NCBI GenBank assembly: GCA_964354135.1
Contig: CAYGZA010000013.1
Span: 1 to 42,632, forward strand
DNA length: 42,632 nt
From: CAYGZA01 sp964354135
GTDB lineage: Bacteria; Planctomycetota; Planctomycetia; Pirellulales; Thermoguttaceae
Reading direction: 5' to 3'
The position numbers were made by a program, and so were the translations under genes. This document shows positions 33,332-41,653 of the stretch, piece by piece. Numbering within the stretch: position 1 is the first letter of the stretch; each line of letters begins with the position of its first letter. The notes under the pieces are model-generated. The model did no database searches. It saw only the letters and a list, made by a program, of their open reading frames with translations, and was not told where the DNA came from.

Positions 33332-34270
33332 ATGGCCTGCTCTGCCGCTCAAGACTGCTGGTTCCTCACGGGCCCGACGGCAAGCGGGAAGACTGCCGTT
33401 GGGATCGAGCTGGCTCTGCGGATCGGGGCTGAGATCATCTCGTTGGATTCGATGGCTCTGTACCGCGGAATGAACATCGGCACGGCCAAACCCGATGCGC
33501 ACGAGCGGCAGCTCGTGCCGCACCATCTGATCGACGTGCTGGAGCCCGACCAGCCGTACAGCCTGGCCCGGTACTTAAGCGCCGCCTGGGAGTGCATCCG
33601 GGAGATCAAGTCGCGGGGCCGCGAGGTCTTGTTCGTCGGCGGGACGCCCCTCTATCTGAAAGGACTCTTGCGGGGGATTTTCGAGGGCCCACCGGCCGAC
33701 TGGGACCTCCGGCGTCAACTGGAGGAGAAAGCCCGGCAGGCTGAGCCGGGATTGCTGCACCGCCGGTTGGCCGGGGTGGACCCCAGCGCTGCGGAGCGTC
33801 TCCACCCGAACGACACCCGGCGGCTGATCCGCGCCCTGGAGGTCTACCTCAAGACGGGCCGGCCGATCAGCGTCCTTCAGGCGCAGTTTGAGGTCGGCCT
33901 CCCCGCGGACGCGTGCCGCGTCTTCGTGCTCGACTGGCCGCGCCGGGAACTCTACGCGCGGATCGACCGCCGTGTCGAGCGGATGTTTGCCGCCGGGCTG
34001 GTGGAGGAGGTTCGGCGCCTTCTGTGCAGCTCTCGACCGCCGAGCAAGACCGCCCGGCAAGCCCTCGGGTACCGCGAGGTCCTGGAGCACCTCGAAGGCC
34101 GCCGCGACTTGCCGCAGACCGTTGAGCTGGTCAAGACCCACACGCGGCAGTTTGCCAAGCGGCAGGGGACGTGGTTCCGCAGTCTGAGTGAATGCCGGTT
34201 CGTCGCCGTCGACGGGTCGATCGGGCCGGCCGAAGTGGCGCGGCAGATCCAGGAAGCCGCTCGAACCTAG
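33332..34270 (+). CDS. miaA: tRNA dimethylallyltransferase
   Basis: A 312-residue enzyme that adds a dimethylallyl group to A37 of tRNAs reading UNN codons. The P-loop GPTASGKT is at residues 14-21, followed by SLDSMALYRGMNIGTAKP (the family's D-S-x-Q/M motif region) and PHHLIDVLEP. Later, GGTPLYLKGLLRGI and TRQFAKRQGTWFR are tRNA- and substrate-contact motifs. The ATG at 33332 lacks a clear ribosome-binding site; a TTG at 33302 is an in-frame alternative with a weak AAGG. The gap upstream contains three short near-repeats of TATCAGCCG. Confidence 0.95.
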   Translation: MACSAAQDCWFLTGPTASGKTAVGIELALRIGAEIISLDSMALYRGMNIGTAKPDAHERQLVPHHLIDVLEPDQPYSLARYLSAAWECIREIKSRGREVLFVGGTPLYLKGLLRGIFEGPPADWDLRRQLEEKARQAEPGLLHRRLAGVDPSAAERLHPNDTRRLIRALEVYLKTGRPISVLQAQFEVGLPADACRVFVLDWPRRELYARIDRRVERMFAAGLVEEVRRLLCSSRPPSKTARQALGYREVLEHLEGRRDLPQTVELVKTHTRQFAKRQGTWFRSLSECRFVAVDGSIGPAEVARQIQEAART

Positions 34271-34343
34271 CATCCTCGTGCCCCCCTCGCGGACTATTCA
34301 ATGGAAGCCTGCGGAGCCCCAAGACTTCCGAAGACTTCTCCCA

Positions 34344-34376
34344 AGACTTCCGAAGTCTTAAAGACTTCGGAAGTCT
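34344..34376. repeat. Palindromic repeat, perfect 16-bp arms
   Basis: AGACTTCCGAAGTCTT and its exact reverse complement are separated by one base. Each arm is itself nearly palindromic (AGACTTC-C-GAAGTCT), and a partial extra copy precedes it (34321-34337). It shares the CCGAAGTCT core with 23490-23522. It lies between miaA and aspS. Confidence 0.75.
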
Positions 34377-34415
34377 GCGCATGCCCCCGACGGTGTCAAG
34401 ACGCCAGGCCAACCT

Positions 34416-34443
34416 TTGCGCCGGGGCCGCGCCTGTCTAAAAT
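34416..34443 (+). promoter_or_regulatory. Possible promoter for the aspS operon
   Basis: TTGCGC (34416-34421), 16 bases, TAAAAT (34438-34443), about 105 bases before the aspS start at 34549. It lies just downstream of the palindromic repeat. Confidence 0.45.
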
Positions 34444-34548
34444 GAGGGGTCCGATGCCGGGGCGGCCGCCCGGGGCTTCCCGCCGCGACCGGGCCTACCG
34501 CTATGGTTGGGCCGCCGTGCATCCGTGAAATGGAAGGGAACCCGAGCG

Positions 34549-36321
34549 TTGCTACGGACTCACACGTGCGGTCAGTTGCGGGTGGAACATGTAGGCGAGC
34601 AGGTAACCCTCTGCGGGTGGGTGGACACCTACCGCGATCACAAGGGGTTGCTTTTCATCGACCTGCGTGACCGCTATGGCAAGACACAGGTCGTTTTCTC
34701 ACCCGAGGGGGGACAGGAAAACCTGGAGGTCGCGCGGTCGCTTCGGCCGGAGTATGTCGTGCGGGTCACGGGCAGAGTCGCCCACCGTCCAGAGGGTACG
34801 GTCAACCCCAAGTTGGAGACCGGCGAGATCGAGGTCCGGGCCAGTTCGTTCGAGGTCTTGAACAGGAGCCTCACGCCACCGTTCTATCCGAGCACCGATA
34901 GCAGGGAGTTGCCCGGCGAGGACCTGCGGCTCAAATACCGCTATCTCGACCTGCGACGGCCGGAGATGCAAGAGACGCTGCTCCTCCGGCACCGCATGAT
35001 TAAGCTCATGCGCGACTACTTCGACGAGCTGGGATTCGTCGACGTCGAGACCCCGATGCTCGGCCGCAGCACGCCGGAGGGCGCCCGCGATTACCTCGTC
35101 CCTAGCCGGGTGCAGCAAGGGGCTTTTTACGCTCTTCCCCAGTCCCCGCAGCTTTACAAGCAAATCCTGATGATCGCCGGGTACGACCGCTACGTGCAGG
35201 TGGCCCGGTGTTTCCGCGACGAAGACCTCCGAGCGGATCGGCAGCCGGAGTTTACCCAGTTGGACCTGGAGATGGCCTTCGTCGAGGCCGACGACGTGAT
35301 GTCGGTGGTCGAAGGGATGGTCGCCCGGATGGCCAAGGAGATCCTGGGGCTGGACGTCTCTCTGCCGCTGGCGCGGATGACTTACGACGAGGCCGTGGAG
35401 CGGTTCGGGCACGATGCCCCCGACCTGCGGTTCGGGATGGAGTTGGTCGACCTGACCGATTTGGCGAGGGAGTGCGGTTTCTTCGTGTTTCGGGAAGCCG
35501 TGGAAAGCGGGGGGCGCGTCCGCGGAATCAATGCCAAGGGAGCGGCCGGCAGCTACTCGCGGAAGGCGATCGACGAGTTGACCGCCTGGGTCGTGCAGGA
35601 CTTTGGGGCCAAGGGCCTTGCGTGGTTCAAGGTGGAGGCCGCCGGGGGACTGGCCTCGCCCATCGCGAAGAATTTCAGCCCCGATCTCCTGGCCAAGATC
35701 GGAGATCGCATGGGGGCCGAGCCCGGCGACTTGCTCTTGATCGTGGCCGACCGCTTCGAGGTCACCTGCAAGGCCCTGTACGGGCTGCGGAAGCGTTTCG
35801 GGGCCGAGCTGAAGTTGTACGACCCGGCTGCGAAGCACTTCTCCTGGGTGATCGAGTTCCCGATGTTCGCCTACGACGAGGCGGAGAAGTGCTGGACTCC
35901 GATGCACCACCCGTTTACCGCTCCGCGGCCCCAGGACCGGGAGTTCCTGGCGACCGATCCGGGGCGATGCCGGGCCCAGGCGTACGACCTGGTGATCAAC
36001 GGCTCTGAAGCCGGCGGGGGGACAATCCGGATCCACGATCAAGGTTTGCAGCAACAGGTGTTTGGGCTCTTGGGGATCGACGAGGCCCAGGCCAAGGAGC
36101 GTTTTGGGTTCCTGTTGGACGCGCTCCAATACGGCGCCCCGCCCCACGGCGGGATCGCCCTGGGGATCGACCGGCTGGTGATGATCTTCGCCGGTCTGGA
36201 CAGCATCCGCGACTGCATCGCCTTCCCCAAGACGCAGCGGGCCTGCGACCTGATGACCGGGGCGCCCGGGGGGGTCGATCAGCAACAGTTGAAGGAGTTG
36301 GCAGTCAAGATCGGGCGTTGA
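34549..36321 (+). CDS. aspS: Aspartyl-tRNA synthetase, probably non-discriminating
   Basis: A 590-residue class II synthetase of the bacterial AspRS type: an N-terminal anticodon-binding OB domain (residues 1-105), motif 2 around CFRDEDLRADRQPEFTQLD, a GAD insertion domain, and motif 3 at GGIALGIDRLVMI. The start is a TTG at 34549 preceded by AAGGGA (34534-34539). This gives the standard MLRTHTCGQL N terminus and the usual length; the longer in-frame TTG at 34507 adds unlikely residues. With this start, residues 31 and 83 are His and Gly (YRDHKG, HRPEGTVN), the pair reported for non-discriminating AspRS of Pseudomonas aeruginosa, rather than Leu and Lys of discriminating enzymes. It would therefore charge both tRNA-Asp and tRNA-Asn, the latter being corrected by GatCAB. 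First gene of a five-gene run. Confidence 0.95.
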   Translation: MLRTHTCGQLRVEHVGEQVTLCGWVDTYRDHKGLLFIDLRDRYGKTQVVFSPEGGQENLEVARSLRPEYVVRVTGRVAHRPEGTVNPKLETGEIEVRASSFEVLNRSLTPPFYPSTDSRELPGEDLRLKYRYLDLRRPEMQETLLLRHRMIKLMRDYFDELGFVDVETPMLGRSTPEGARDYLVPSRVQQGAFYALPQSPQLYKQILMIAGYDRYVQVARCFRDEDLRADRQPEFTQLDLEMAFVEADDVMSVVEGMVARMAKEILGLDVSLPLARMTYDEAVERFGHDAPDLRFGMELVDLTDLARECGFFVFREAVESGGRVRGINAKGAAGSYSRKAIDELTAWVVQDFGAKGLAWFKVEAAGGLASPIAKNFSPDLLAKIGDRMGAEPGDLLLIVADRFEVTCKALYGLRKRFGAELKLYDPAAKHFSWVIEFPMFAYDEAEKCWTPMHHPFTAPRPQDREFLATDPGRCRAQAYDLVINGSEAGGGTIRIHDQGLQQQVFGLLGIDEAQAKERFGFLLDALQYGAPPHGGIALGIDRLVMIFAGLDSIRDCIAFPKTQRACDLMTGAPGGVDQQQLKELAVKIGR

Positions 36322-36342
36322 AGAGTCAATGGAGGAACGAGC

Positions 36343-37053
36343 ATGATGCGCAAGAAGAGTCCTGCGGCATGGATCGTAACCGGGGCGTTGGTGACCGCGG
36401 TCGTTTGGGGTTGCCAGAAGCAGGGCATCCCAGAGCGTAGCAAGACGGCCAAAGAGAGGTCCCTGCAGGGCACCTCCAAGGGCTCCGCAATCGCGAAGGC
36501 CAAGGAGAAGGACGCTTCGGCCAAGCCGGCCAAACCGGCCAAGCCGCCGGAGCCCCCGCCGCCGCGGGAAGTGCCCAAGGTCGTGATGGACCGCCAACTC
36601 CTGGAGACCTGCCTCGTGAAGGTCGGCGACGCGATGCCCGACGGCGAGCTCCCGGACCTCGACGGCAAGAAGCAGACCCTCCGCTCCCTCTTCGGCGGCA
36701 AGTTGACCGTGGTCCTCTTCTGGGAGAGCAAGAACGACTACGCCGCCCAGGCGCTCCGGCGGCTGGGGGGCGACGTCGCCGAGCCGTTTCGCGACAAGGG
36801 GGTCCGCGTCGTGGGAATCAACCCCAAGGAGACGCCCGAGGTCGCCCGCAAGGCCGCCGAAGAGGCCGGGGCGAAGTACGTCAACCTCGTGGATGCCGAG
36901 GGAGCCTACTTCGCCAAGGTGGCCAAGGAGGGAATACCGCGGATCTACCTGCTCGACGCGGCGGGCAAGATCCTCTGGTTCGACGTAGAATACTCCAGCA
37001 CCACCCGGCGCTCCTTGACGCAAGGGATCGAGGTGTCGCTGGGCGCGAAGTGA
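36343..37053 (+). CDS. Redoxin-fold lipoprotein without CxxC
   Basis: A 236-residue predicted lipoprotein (hydrophobic stretch IVTGALVTAVVWGC, lipidated Cys at 24). A Lys/Pro/Ala-rich linker reaches to about residue 75, followed by a TlpA/AhpC-type thioredoxin-fold domain: GDAMPDGELPDLDGKKQTL, LTVVLFWESKNDYAAQALRR, VVGINPKETPEVARKAAEE, and IPRIYLLDAAGKILWFDV with the cis-Pro region. Where active members have WCxxC, this one reads WESKND, so no redox Cys is present in the fold. It is probably a binding or structural version rather than a thiol reductase. GGAGG at about 36331-36335 supports the start; two ATG codons are adjacent. It is 21 bases after aspS. Confidence 0.75.
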   Translation: MMRKKSPAAWIVTGALVTAVVWGCQKQGIPERSKTAKERSLQGTSKGSAIAKAKEKDASAKPAKPAKPPEPPPPREVPKVVMDRQLLETCLVKVGDAMPDGELPDLDGKKQTLRSLFGGKLTVVLFWESKNDYAAQALRRLGGDVAEPFRDKGVRVVGINPKETPEVARKAAEEAGAKYVNLVDAEGAYFAKVAKEGIPRIYLLDAAGKILWFDVEYSSTTRRSLTQGIEVSLGAK

Positions 37054-37096
37054 GGGGCACGCGTCTCGCTGAATGCCCCTTTGGGGGAGGCAAATC

Positions 37097-38017
37097 GTGA
37101 GTGTCCGCCCTCCGGCCTCCGAACCGTCCGCAGAAAGCGCCCCGCCCGGGGGCCGGCAACCCGGGGCATTGCGCGTGGCGATGGCCCAGATCGCCCCCTT
37201 CCTGGCCAACCGGGAACGGAACCTCGCCCTACACCTGGCGCAGATTGAGGCTGCCCGGCAGCAGGATGCCGACTTGATCGTCTTCCCCGAGCTGTCGCTG
37301 AGCGGATACTTCGTCCGCGACATGGTCCCCGACGTGGCGATCGGCCGCTCGGCGCCGGAGATCCGCCGGCTGGTGGAGGCGGCCGGGAGCGCGGCCTTGG
37401 TGGTCGGTTTCGTCGAGGAGTCGAGCCGGCACCGCTTCTACAATGCCGCCTTCTTCGCCGAGGAGGGGCGGATCGTCCACCTGCACCGCAAGGTCTACCT
37501 GCCCACTTACGGGCTTTTTGACGAGCAGCGGTACTTCGCCGCCGGAGAGCGGATTCGGGCCTTCGACACGGCCCGGTTCGGCCGCGTGGGCCTGCTGATT
37601 TGCGAGGATTTCTGGCACCTCTCGGCCGCGGCAATCATGCAGGCCGAAGAGATCGACATGCTCATCTGCGTGGCGAACTCGCCAGCCCGGGGGGTCGACG
37701 GGCCAACGATCCGCACCGCCGAGACCTACGAACACCTCTCGAAGACCTTCGCCCAGTTGCTTGGCGCCGTAGTAGTCCTGGTCAACCGGGTCGGCTTTGA
37801 GGACGGGCTTTGTTTTTGGGGTGGCAGCCGGGTGGTCGGCCCCGACGGCCGCACCCTGGCCGAAGCCCCCATGCTCGACGAATCGCTCACCCTGGCCGCC
37901 ATCGACCTGGGCGAACTCCGCCGCCAGCGCCTGATCACCCCGCTGGCCCGCGACGAACGGCTCCTGTTGACCATCGAAGAACTCCAGCGCATCAAACGCC
38001 GCCGCTATGAAACCTGA
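37097..38017 (+). CDS. Nitrilase-family glutaminase subunit for NAD synthesis
   Basis: A 306-residue carbon-nitrogen hydrolase. The catalytic triad of the nitrilase superfamily is visible as Glu65 (VFPELSLSGY), Lys132 (LHRKVYLPTYG) and Cys169 (LLICEDFW). The sequence matches the N-terminal glutaminase domain of glutamine-dependent NAD synthetases, which supplies ammonia to the synthase. The start is a GTG at 37097 with GGGGGAGG six bases upstream; the ATG at 37073 would precede this site and is rejected. Its end overlaps nadE by 11 bases, so here the two halves of the enzyme are separate, coupled polypeptides. Function is inferred from this pairing as well as from family. Confidence 0.85.
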   Translation: MSVRPPASEPSAESAPPGGRQPGALRVAMAQIAPFLANRERNLALHLAQIEAARQQDADLIVFPELSLSGYFVRDMVPDVAIGRSAPEIRRLVEAAGSAALVVGFVEESSRHRFYNAAFFAEEGRIVHLHRKVYLPTYGLFDEQRYFAAGERIRAFDTARFGRVGLLICEDFWHLSAAAIMQAEEIDMLICVANSPARGVDGPTIRTAETYEHLSKTFAQLLGAVVVLVNRVGFEDGLCFWGGSRVVGPDGRTLAEAPMLDESLTLAAIDLGELRRQRLITPLARDERLLLTIEELQRIKRRRYET

Positions 38018-38846
38018 CCCGGCTGAAGAAGGACTCCGCATCAACCCCGAGATGGTCGCGGAAATCCTCTGCCGCTTCCTCCGCAACGAGCTGCGGCGGG
38101 CAGGGTTCCGCCATGCGGTGGTGGGCCTGTCGGGCGGGATCGACTCCAGTGTGGTCACGTTCCTCGCTGCCCGGGCCCTCGGCCCGGAGAGCGTCCTGGC
38201 GGTGACCATGCCCTACAAGACCTCCAGCGAGGCCACCCGGCGGGACAGCGTGGCGGTGATCGAGAAGCTCGGCGTGCGGAGCCTCGACGTGCCGATCACC
38301 GACGAGATCGACGCCTACTTTCGCCGCTTTCCCGATGCCTCCCAGATGCGCCTGGCCAACAAGTGCGCCCGCGAGAGGATGACCGTGCTCTACGACCAGA
38401 GCGCCGCCTTCGAGGCCCTTGTGGTCGGCACCAGCAACAAGAGCGAGCTGCTGTTGGGCTACGGGACGCAATTCGGCGACATGGCCTCGGCCGTGAATCC
38501 GGTGGGCGACCTGTACAAGACGCAGCTAGTCCAACTGGCCGCGTTCTTAGGCGTGCCCGAGGCGATTTGCGGGAAGGCCCCCACCGGCGACCTCTGGGTG
38601 GGCCAGACCGACGAGAGCGAGCTGGGCTTCACCTACGCCGAGGTCGATCGCCTTCTGGTCCTCATGGTCGATCGCCGCTGGCGCCGCGCGGAGTTGATCG
38701 AGCACGGCTTTGCCGCGGAGTTCATCGACCGCGTGGCGACGCTCGTGCGCCGCAACCACTACAAGCGCCGCATGCCGGTGATTGCCAAGCTCTCGCAGCG
38801 GACCATGGACCGCGATTTCCGTTACGCCCGCGATTGGGGAACGTAG
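38007..38846 (+). CDS. nadE: NAD synthase
   Basis: A 279-residue ATP pyrophosphatase-family enzyme making NAD from deamido-NAD. The PP-loop LSGGIDSS is at residues 41-48. VVGTSNKSELLLGYGTQFGD, KAPTGDLWVGQTDESELG and the YKRRMP segment are family signatures. It lacks the N-terminal glutaminase domain of long NadE, which is encoded by the gene overlapping its start by 11 bases. The pair probably forms a glutamine-dependent complex. Confidence 0.94.
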   Translation: MKPDPAEEGLRINPEMVAEILCRFLRNELRRAGFRHAVVGLSGGIDSSVVTFLAARALGPESVLAVTMPYKTSSEATRRDSVAVIEKLGVRSLDVPITDEIDAYFRRFPDASQMRLANKCARERMTVLYDQSAAFEALVVGTSNKSELLLGYGTQFGDMASAVNPVGDLYKTQLVQLAAFLGVPEAICGKAPTGDLWVGQTDESELGFTYAEVDRLLVLMVDRRWRRAELIEHGFAAEFIDRVATLVRRNHYKRRMPVIAKLSQRTMDRDFRYARDWGT

Positions 38847-38887
38847 AGGGGAAAGGATGAGGGACGAAGGATAAAGGAGGAGCGGCG

Positions 38888-39343
38888 ATGACGAAGCGCG
38901 AGCGTTTTCTCGTACTGTTTCTCCGCATCATGGGCGCGGTCTCCTTTCTCGCCGTCTTCTGCGCCGTGATGCCCTACGCGTGGATGAACGCCGTCCACCG
39001 GGGGCTCGGGATGGGCATACTCCCCGACGAGCCGGTGGTCGGGTACCTGGCCCGGTCCACCTCGGCGTTCTACGCCCTCTTGGGCGGGCTCCTGTGGGTG
39101 CTCTCGTTCGACCTGCGCCGGCATCGCCTTGTGCTCTGTTATCTCGGCGGGGCGTTCGTCGCCTTCGGACTCTTGCTCTGGGGCGTCGATTGGCTCGAAG
39201 GCATGCCGCGTTTCTGGAGCCTCGCGGAAGGGCCGCTCGACGTCGGTTTCGGGCTTGTGACCCTGCTTCTCAGCTACCGCATCGAGCGATGGGACCCACG
39301 GTCGCCCGCGTCGCCCGGAGGTAATCCTGCGGGGCAAGGATGA
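38888..39343 (+). CDS. Small integral membrane protein, unknown
   Basis: A 151-residue protein with about four hydrophobic segments (FLVLFLRIMGAVSFLAVFCA, FYALLGGLLWVLSF, LCYLGGAFVAFGLLLWGVDW, VGFGLVTLLLSY). GGAGG just upstream sets the ATG. I do not recognise the family. It is the last gene of the aspS-to-nadE run, 41 bases after nadE, and its 3' end overlaps the convergent deacylase gene by 74 bases. Confidence 0.75.
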   Translation: MTKRERFLVLFLRIMGAVSFLAVFCAVMPYAWMNAVHRGLGMGILPDEPVVGYLARSTSAFYALLGGLLWVLSFDLRRHRLVLCYLGGAFVAFGLLLWGVDWLEGMPRFWSLAEGPLDVGFGLVTLLLSYRIERWDPRSPASPGGNPAGQG

Positions 39344-39746
39344 GCTGCACCCCGCGCATCCCGGCAGAAACAGCAATGACCGGGTGGGCGTTGATCCGCT
39401 CGTCGGCAAAGACGGGGTAGTTCTTCTTGCACGCCAGCGCCGTCACACCGCCCCGGATGTACCCGGTCAGGGGCTGGACCTCCTTGAGCGGCACCATCTC
39501 GACCTTCTTGTCGCCCGAGAGCCGCGCCAGGGCCTTCATATCCAGTTCCGTATCGCCCGGCAGCACGGCCAGCAGTACGCCCCGGCGGTCACCGCAGACC
39601 ACCAGCGTCTTGAACACCTGCCCCAGCGGCATCCGAATCTTCTCGGCGATCGTCTCGGCCCCGAGATTCTCCGGGGCAACGGGGTACTCGTGGACCTCGT
39701 AGGCGATGCCGAGCTTGTCGAGTGTGCGGGCGGCGTTGGTCTTCAT
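39270..39746 (-). CDS. ybaK: YbaK/EbsC-type Cys-tRNA(Pro) deacylase
   Basis: A 158-residue editing protein that hydrolyses mischarged tRNA, in the best-known members Cys-tRNA(Pro). It has the family features VFKTLVVCGDRRG with the key Lys, GDTELDMKALARLSGDKKVEM, and the C-terminal GVQLILAPQDYLRATRATV. Length is normal. It is read towards the membrane-protein gene and overlaps it tail-to-tail by 74 bases. The URO-D family gene lies 35 bases upstream on the same strand. Confidence 0.9.
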   Translation of the reverse strand: MKTNAARTLDKLGIAYEVHEYPVAPENLGAETIAEKIRMPLGQVFKTLVVCGDRRGVLLAVLPGDTELDMKALARLSGDKKVEMVPLKEVQPLTGYIRGGVTALACKKNYPVFADERINAHPVIAVSAGMRGVQLILAPQDYLRATRATVGPIARCGS

Positions 39747-39752
39747 TGCGGT

Positions 39753-39781
39753 CTCTTCTCCGCGTCTCAGCGCCTCTGCGG
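39753..39781 (-). repeat. Dispersed GCAGAGGCGCTGAG-type repeat
   Basis: The minus strand reads CCGCAGAGGCGCTGAGACGC then GGAGAAGAG. It is related to the repeat at 19104-19135 and fills almost the whole gap between the URO-D family gene and ybaK, leaving the ribosome-binding site for ybaK inside it. Confidence 0.4.
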
Positions 39782-40876
39782 TTATTCCGTCCGCAGACGT
39801 TGACGCAGCTCGGCAGCGCGGTCGAAGATCGCCTTGCGGCTCAGGCCCGCCTCGGCGTACATGGCGAAGATGTTCTCTACGGGCGTTTCCGGCGGGACCG
39901 TGTGGCTGGCCGCAAGAATGTAGCCGCCGCCGTCGCCGGTCATGCCGTCAATGAGCCGGCGCGTGGCGCGGCGGACGTCGTCCGCGCTCCCTTTGGGCAG
40001 AACGCCCTGGGTGTCCACCCCGCCCATGAACACCAGGTGTCGGCCGAACTCTCGCTTCAGCTCCAGCGGGTCCATGCCGGGGCAATTGCACTGCACGGGG
40101 TTGAGCACGTCCAGGCCGATCTCGATCAGGTCGCCGATGATCGGCCGCAGGGCGCCACAGCAGTGGTACGCCACCCAATAGCCGTGCCGCTTGCCGATCT
40201 CGAACACCCGGGCCAGCTCCGGCTTGATCATCCGGCGCCACATGGGCGGGCTCATCAGGAGCGAGAGCTGGCCGGCCACGTCGTCGCCCGCCCAGAGCCA
40301 GTCCAACGGGAATCGCCGGCACGCCTCCTCCGAGAGGAGCACTGAAAAATCGGCCGAGCGGCGGAACATCTCTTGGGCCAGCTCGGGGTCGGCGCTCATG
40401 TCCAGCATGGCCTGCTCCATGCCGCGGAGCCGCCAGTACATCTCGAAGACGCACGGTGACACGTCGCAGCCGATGAAGCACTCCGCGGCGCCGGCCACCA
40501 CAGGATCCATCCGCCCCAGCAGTTCTTCAAGGTGCTCCGTAGGGAAACGGTACCGCAGGAATTCCTCGCGCGAGGCTTGGGCCATCGGGAAGTGGGCGAT
40601 CTGGTTGTACGGGCCTTCTTTGACCCACCGGATGCCCCAGTAGTCCACGTGCCCCTGGCCGTCCCGCTCGTGGACGATCCCCTCCATGGCGTAGTTGTTG
40701 TTGACCCAGGTCATGCGGACGTCGTTGCCCATGACGATGTCCACGTGCTGACGCGGGATCTCCAGGAGCCGGGCAAGGGTATCCGCCGTGCCCGGGTGGA
40801 ACCACATGAAGATCGGAACCCGATCGACCGGCTCGCGCCGCAACGCCGCATGGACACGCTGCTTCGAGTTCATCAT
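39782..40876 (-). CDS. Uroporphyrinogen decarboxylase (URO-D) family protein
   Basis: A 364-residue TIM-barrel protein of the URO-D superfamily, which includes HemE and corrinoid methyltransferases such as MtaA. It starts with the family NSKQRVHAALRREPVDRVPI. It contains WLWAGDDVAGQLSLLMSP, YHCCGALRPIIGDLIEIGLD and LVFMGGVDTQGVLPKGS. The sequence is unlike HemE in its N-terminal substrate loop, so haem synthesis is not implied; demethylation or methyl transfer is more likely, by analogy. HCC (with CNCPG further on) could bind zinc as in the methyltransferases. Two ATG codons (40876, 40873) are adjacent and the ribosome-binding site is weak. Confidence 0.85.
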   Translation of the reverse strand: MMNSKQRVHAALRREPVDRVPIFMWFHPGTADTLARLLEIPRQHVDIVMGNDVRMTWVNNNYAMEGIVHERDGQGHVDYWGIRWVKEGPYNQIAHFPMAQASREEFLRYRFPTEHLEELLGRMDPVVAGAAECFIGCDVSPCVFEMYWRLRGMEQAMLDMSADPELAQEMFRRSADFSVLLSEEACRRFPLDWLWAGDDVAGQLSLLMSPPMWRRMIKPELARVFEIGKRHGYWVAYHCCGALRPIIGDLIEIGLDVLNPVQCNCPGMDPLELKREFGRHLVFMGGVDTQGVLPKGSADDVRRATRRLIDGMTGDGGGYILAASHTVPPETPVENIFAMYAEAGLSRKAIFDRAAELRQRLRTE

Positions 40877-40919
40877 TCAGGTCCAGCATGCAAACGATGC
40901 ACGACAGACTACCACAAAG

Positions 40920-41234
40920 GCACGAATCCGTTTGGAGAGAGGTTACTGGAAAGGTGAGGGGCCGGATGGCCCCATCCTCCGCAGCAATCACCTCGATTGA
41001 GTCCAGGGTAACCCGTTTTCCGACGCGGCGGAAGTGGCAGACCACGCGGTCCACCACGGTCTTGAGGGCCTCTGCTCTCCGGCGGAATTGCCCCTCTTGG
41101 TTCAAGGTTGCGGTCGTGCGATCCAGGGCTTCCTTCCGGGCGGCCAACTGGCCGCGGGTACCCCATCGTCCGTACTCCGCACAGAGGTAGCCGGGGGTTG
41201 CGCCGACTGCAGCCGCCAACGGAACGACGGCCAC
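40920..41234 (-). pseudogene. Possible recombinase C-terminal fragment
   Basis: About 105 residues on the minus strand show a charged coiled-coil-like stretch (RGQLAARKEALDRTTATLNQ) followed by ALKTVVDRVVCHFRRVGKRV and a strand-rich tail. This order recalls the C-terminal part of large serine recombinases. No catalytic N-terminal domain is found upstream and the frame is broken beyond 41234, so it would be a remnant. The rest of the 777-base gap 40877-41653 shows no supportable gene. The resemblance is weak. Confidence 0.25.
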
Positions 41235-41653
41235 CTCGGCAGGCGCGGCCCTGGGGCACTAGACCGGGCAAATGGCAGAGACGGCTGACCAGTGATTGGC
41301 CACTTACAGGGACCACATGCTGGATACCATGCAGCGGGGCATCGAAGGCCCTCCGGCCTCACCGATCTACGAGGTGAACCCAGCATTCCGCCCAAACGAA
41401 CCCACTTGGCCGTGGCCGATGTGACGGAGGCCCTGGACCGATTGCCCGCGCTGCCGGTCAGCAGCGGGGACTGGGGGCAACGAGAGCGACTGGAACCGAC
41501 TCCGCGACGCCCGAAGCAAGTGTGCCGTGCTCCCCAAAATCTCCGCGTACTGGTGTCAAAACTGGGTATTTGGTGGCATCTATCGGCCAAAACAACGCCG
41601 CTGGGGGGCTGTCAAGAAAGGGAGCAACCCGTTGCCAGCTAAGGGATTAGGAG

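Noticed and set aside
34699..37323. 874-residue minus-strand open frame over aspS
   Set aside because: Antisense to AspRS with no recognisable domain; a GC-driven artefact.
41290..41640. Plus-strand frame before tRNA-Ser
   Set aside because: The translation has no domain and runs into the tRNA region; it looks like decayed intergenic sequence.
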